Origin: Alcanivorax jadensis T9
GTDB lineage: Bacteria; Pseudomonadota; Gammaproteobacteria; Pseudomonadales; Alcanivoracaceae
Length of the DNA stretch: 64,000 nt
Direction of reading: 5' to 3'
NCBI RefSeq assembly: GCF_000756655.1
Contig: NZ_ARXU01000002.1
Coordinates: 414,971-478,970, forward strand
Shown one piece after another: positions 61,782-64,000 of the stretch; within the stretch, counting starts at the first letter, position 1, and the number at the start of each line of letters is the position of its first letter. The position numbers and the translations under genes were made by a program. The notes under the pieces are model-generated. The model saw only the letters and a program-made list of their open reading frames with translations, ran no database searches and was not told the DNA's origin.

Positions 61782-61918
61782 GCATGCGGCAAGCCGGGCC
61801 TTTCATATCTGGCGAAATGGGTGGCCAGACGACGCCATCCATGTCCTACCTTGTTTCTCAAAGAGAGGGGCACGCATAAATTCAGTCATTGCCGGGGCCC
61901 CTTATTCGCCTGCTGACT

Positions 61919-62341
61919 CTAGCTACCTAGTAGGCCTTCCAGCAACTCATCAATTTCCGCTTTGAGTTCTTTGTCCTCAATCTTGTTAGCGCTGACTTTT
62001 GCTTCTTCCAGTTTCTTGATTGCCGCATCGGTTTGGCCTAGATCAACATGCAATTTCGCCATGGAGAATGCGATAGATGAGAGGTGGTCTTTGGAGTTGA
62101 TCTTCTCGGCCTTCGCCAGGGCTTTTTCGTAGCCCTTCAGCGCCTCTTCCAGATCTTCGGTAAAGTCGGCCAGGGTCTCCCATTGCTCCGGGTGGTCCTT
62201 GTCGGTGCTTTCATTCTCGGTACAAATGGCTTGTAGCTGCGCATAAAGAGAATCAAACTCGCCTTTATTGCCTTTTCTGTCAGCCTCCATCAGCTGTTCA
62301 GCCAGCCCATAAACTGCCTTGTATATTTTGGTGTTAATCAT
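61919..62341 (-). CDS. Small TPR-like helical protein
   Basis: A 140-residue acidic, helical protein. The pattern EALKGYEKALAKAEKI, then LSSIAFSMAKLHVDLGQTDA and AIKKLEEAKVSANKI resembles two TPR-like repeats. Function unknown; could mediate protein contacts. Its ribosome site is weak. It stands alone between the USP and cytochrome b561 genes. Confidence 0.65.
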   Translation of the reverse strand: MINTKIYKAVYGLAEQLMEADRKGNKGEFDSLYAQLQAICTENESTDKDHPEQWETLADFTEDLEEALKGYEKALAKAEKINSKDHLSSIAFSMAKLHVDLGQTDAAIKKLEEAKVSANKIEDKELKAEIDELLEGLLGS

Positions 62342-62464
62342 TTTCGCTCTACTGCCAGTGTGTGGGTACTGCCGATTAATGTTTATAGTTTGGCATGCTG
62401 CTCAGGGCTACCCAAGCGGGGGAACGCATCAATCAAGTCGCCACGTAAATCCGGCTAATGCGTA

Positions 62465-62983
62465 TTAGCGGCGACGGCGCCCGGTAATCATGGACAAGGG
62501 AAGGTTTTCCTTGAGGCGACAGCTTTCATACAACACCCCCAGGATGTGGAGAACAACCAACCCCAGCAATGTCGTAGCGAAGCCCCAGTGCAGGTCTTTC
62601 ACCCATTCAACCCCCCAGAACATGTCGGTTTCTTCCATCATATATCCGGTAGTGGCGAGTCCTGCCAGACACGACATCATGAGGATCATCACCACGGCAC
62701 CAAGTGGTGTATGCCCTAGCCGACGGTAACCCTCGCCACGCAGCAAGCTGCTCCAGTGTGCAACCAGCCGTGACGGTGTAGGGAAGAAATCAGACCAGCG
62801 TGCAGCACCATGGCTCACAAACCCCCAGAAAAACCGCAGCACCAACATACCCGCTGCGGTATAACCCAGAATAATGTGGAGATCGCCACCTTTTTCATTG
62901 AAAAAATAGTTGGCGACAAAGACAACAGCAACCGTCCAGTGAAAAATCCGGATCAGCGGATCCCAGACCTGAACAGTAGCCAT
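62465..62983 (-). CDS. Cytochrome b561-type membrane protein
   Basis: A 172-residue protein with four helices. VWDPLIRIFHWTVAVVFVAN, HIILGYTAAGMLVLRFFWGF, LGAVVMILMMSCLAGLATTG and DLHWGFATTLLGLVVLHILG hold the His residues for heme b. This is the cytochrome b561/b-type electron-transfer family. Its ATG follows AAGGACTGATTCAA. It is downstream of the PepSY gene with a 5-base gap, so both are one operon. Confidence 0.9.
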   Translation of the reverse strand: MATVQVWDPLIRIFHWTVAVVFVANYFFNEKGGDLHIILGYTAAGMLVLRFFWGFVSHGAARWSDFFPTPSRLVAHWSSLLRGEGYRRLGHTPLGAVVMILMMSCLAGLATTGYMMEETDMFWGVEWVKDLHWGFATTLLGLVVLHILGVLYESCRLKENLPLSMITGRRRR

Positions 62984-62988
62984 TTGAA

Positions 62989-63255
62989 TCAGTCCTTGAT
63001 CTCGGTCTTCAGTGTTTCGCCGGTGACTGGATCATAGTAAATCTCAACTTTCTTGCCTTCCTCATTCCAGCCATACAGCTCGTAACAATCGCCATCAGTG
63101 ATCTTGAACACCTTGACCTTGTAGCCATCGTCAACCAGCTTCTGCTCGAAAGCATCCTTATCCATCCATTTTGTACGATCTTTCTCCTGGCACTCAGGAC
63201 CCGCAACGGCTGCGGCGCTCAGGGCAAGCAATGACGAAACAAGAACAATACGCAT
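62989..63255 (-). CDS. PepSY domain-containing exported protein
   Basis: An 88-residue protein with signal peptide (MRIVLVSSLLALSAAAVAGP). The mature part MDKDAFEQKLVDDGYKVKVF, then KITDGDCYELYGWNEEGKKV and EIYYDPVTGETLKTEIK is a PepSY domain. Cys residues (Cys22 and Cys57) may form a disulfide. Such proteins often accompany a membrane cytochrome or reductase; here cytochrome b561 follows. Confidence 0.88.
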   Translation of the reverse strand: MRIVLVSSLLALSAAAVAGPECQEKDRTKWMDKDAFEQKLVDDGYKVKVFKITDGDCYELYGWNEEGKKVEIYYDPVTGETLKTEIKD

Positions 63256-63681
63256 GTTTTTTCCTCTTCGGGGTTGAAAACAAGGAGGCTGTACCGACCA
63301 GCATTCAACGGCACGGCCAGCAAGTTTGCCATATCTTTTCAGTCAAGTAACACGCCGCAAAGTTCCTTGGCAGCTCATCCTGCCCGAGGCAAGCCTTCCT
63401 TGGCCCGCACCGTAGGGCACATTCACAAACTGTTCACAACGATGTTGGAAATTTTCCAATTAATGAGTATCACCTACTGCGCCGCACCCCGCAATTGGAC
63501 AAGGCTCCGCTGCGTTATCGAGACACAGCCACCCTTATCGTCTGTCAAACCAAACGATGCACCGGCACGTTTTCTATCCCCCCCCCCAAAAAGATCGGCC
63601 CTCAGAAATTCCTGGAAGCATTGACCGCGACGCTTATCCCGGCAGACACTAGCACCCTCAATATTTTTAAAAGAGCGCACC
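63256..63681. other. Intergenic region with a run of ten C
   Basis: A 426-base divergent gap. Reading frames at 63274-63624 have no ribosome site or recognisable domain. A run of ten C (63578-63587) followed by AAAAA occurs about 95 bases before the cupin gene. Confidence 0.4.
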
Positions 63682-64000
63682 ATGGCCACCTTACTCAATG
63701 CAAATTTCGATCAACGCGTGGTCATTCGTCCCACGGATTACCGATGGGTCACCTCACCCATGCCCGGCGTTGAGCGCATGATGCTGGATCGCATCGGCGA
63801 CGAGGTAGCACGGGCGACCTCCATCGTGCGGTATGCCCCGCATAGTGCGTTCTCGTCCCACACCCATGATGGCGGCGAAGAGTTTCTGGTGTTGGAGGGG
63901 GTGTTCTCGGATGAACATCAGGACTACCCAGCGGGCACCTACGTGCGCAACCCTATTGGCACCACTCACACGCCTCGCATCGGCAAGGAAGGCGCAACGA
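63682..64000 (+). CDS. ChrR-like cupin protein, N-terminal part (cut by window edge)
   Basis: The first 106 codons are present: [20 protein letters not shown] onward. The cupin metal site is [20 protein letters not shown] (two His and a Glu), followed by [20 protein letters not shown]. This is the ChrR-cupin domain that in Rhodobacter ChrR regulates a sigma factor in response to singlet oxygen, although many relatives are stand-alone. The C-terminus is outside the window. Confidence 0.85.
   Translation, partial: MATLLNANFDQRVVIRPTDYRWVTSPMPGVERMMLDRIGDEVARATSIVRYAPHSAFSSHTHDGGEEFLVLEGVFSDEHQDYPAGTYVRNPIGTTHTPRIGKEGAT

Noticed and set aside
63274..63624. A 116-codon open frame before the cupin gene
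   Set aside because: It includes the C10 run and has no ribosome site or domain; a spurious frame is more likely.

Overview
The window is about 60 % GC chromosomal DNA from a gammaproteobacterium. No rRNA, tRNA, CRISPR array or complete transposable element was recognised. The gene content fits a marine hydrocarbon-degrading genus, most likely Alcanivorax or a close relative: a Baeyer-Villiger-type monooxygenase, a haloalkane dehalogenase, an AlkJ-like GMC alcohol dehydrogenase, two COG3687-type metal-dependent hydrolases, a cyanide-insensitive bd-type oxidase, and RdgC, SpeA and SpeE. The genus is inferred from gene content only; no marker gene was compared.

Layout. 1-5 kb: N-terminus of a 2-hydroxyacid dehydrogenase, a TudS-like DUF523 protein, a Rieske/DUF4112 pair, and divergent polyamine genes speA and speE. 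5-7.6 kb: a lone AT-rich gene joining a PD-(D/E)xK nuclease-like domain to a P-loop NTPase, the best candidate for a horizontally acquired defence gene. 7.7-16 kb: membrane protein, MscS channel, DsbA-like isomerase, an atypical SDR divergent from an HxlR regulator with twin operators, and a LysR regulator divergent from an SDR/histidine-phosphatase operon, then another SDR. 16.1-16.6 kb: a DUF559 nuclease gene enclosed by perfect 42-bp inverted repeats, the most striking structure in the window. 16.7-25 kb: DEAD-box helicase, hydrolase/DUF1653, BVMO, a retropepsin-like secreted protein, rdgC, aldo/keto reductase and haloalkane dehalogenase. 25-34 kb: diguanylate cyclase, two acetyltransferases, cioAB oxidase, a solitary integrase that has lost catalytic histidines, nucleoside deaminase and SelO.

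34-64 kb: a lipoprotein esterase, YghU, an Atm1-like ABC exporter, MBL hydrolase, MAPEG protein, exported M20 amidohydrolase, a series of regulators (AraC, two TetR, MerR), the two metal-dependent hydrolase paralogues, a small RHH protein followed by a 35-residue lysine-rich protein, an acyl-CoA-reductase-like SDR, GMC and zinc alcohol dehydrogenases, a DUF1223/MipA pair, a universal stress protein, a PepSY/cytochrome b561 pair and the start of a ChrR-like cupin.

Most genes are in short operons of one to three genes with overlapping starts and stops. Oxidoreductases, hydrolases and exporters dominate, suggesting an accessory catabolic and detoxification region with locally paired regulators. 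Intergenic space is rich in dispersed repeats: a long GTAGGAGC-type inverted repeat, a GTTGGAGCCTTGC palindrome, 7-bp-period TTAATAG-like arrays at gene ends that even supply stop codons, and remnants of a GGGGACACGCA motif. Two FNR/ANR-like boxes precede cioA and the universal stress gene.
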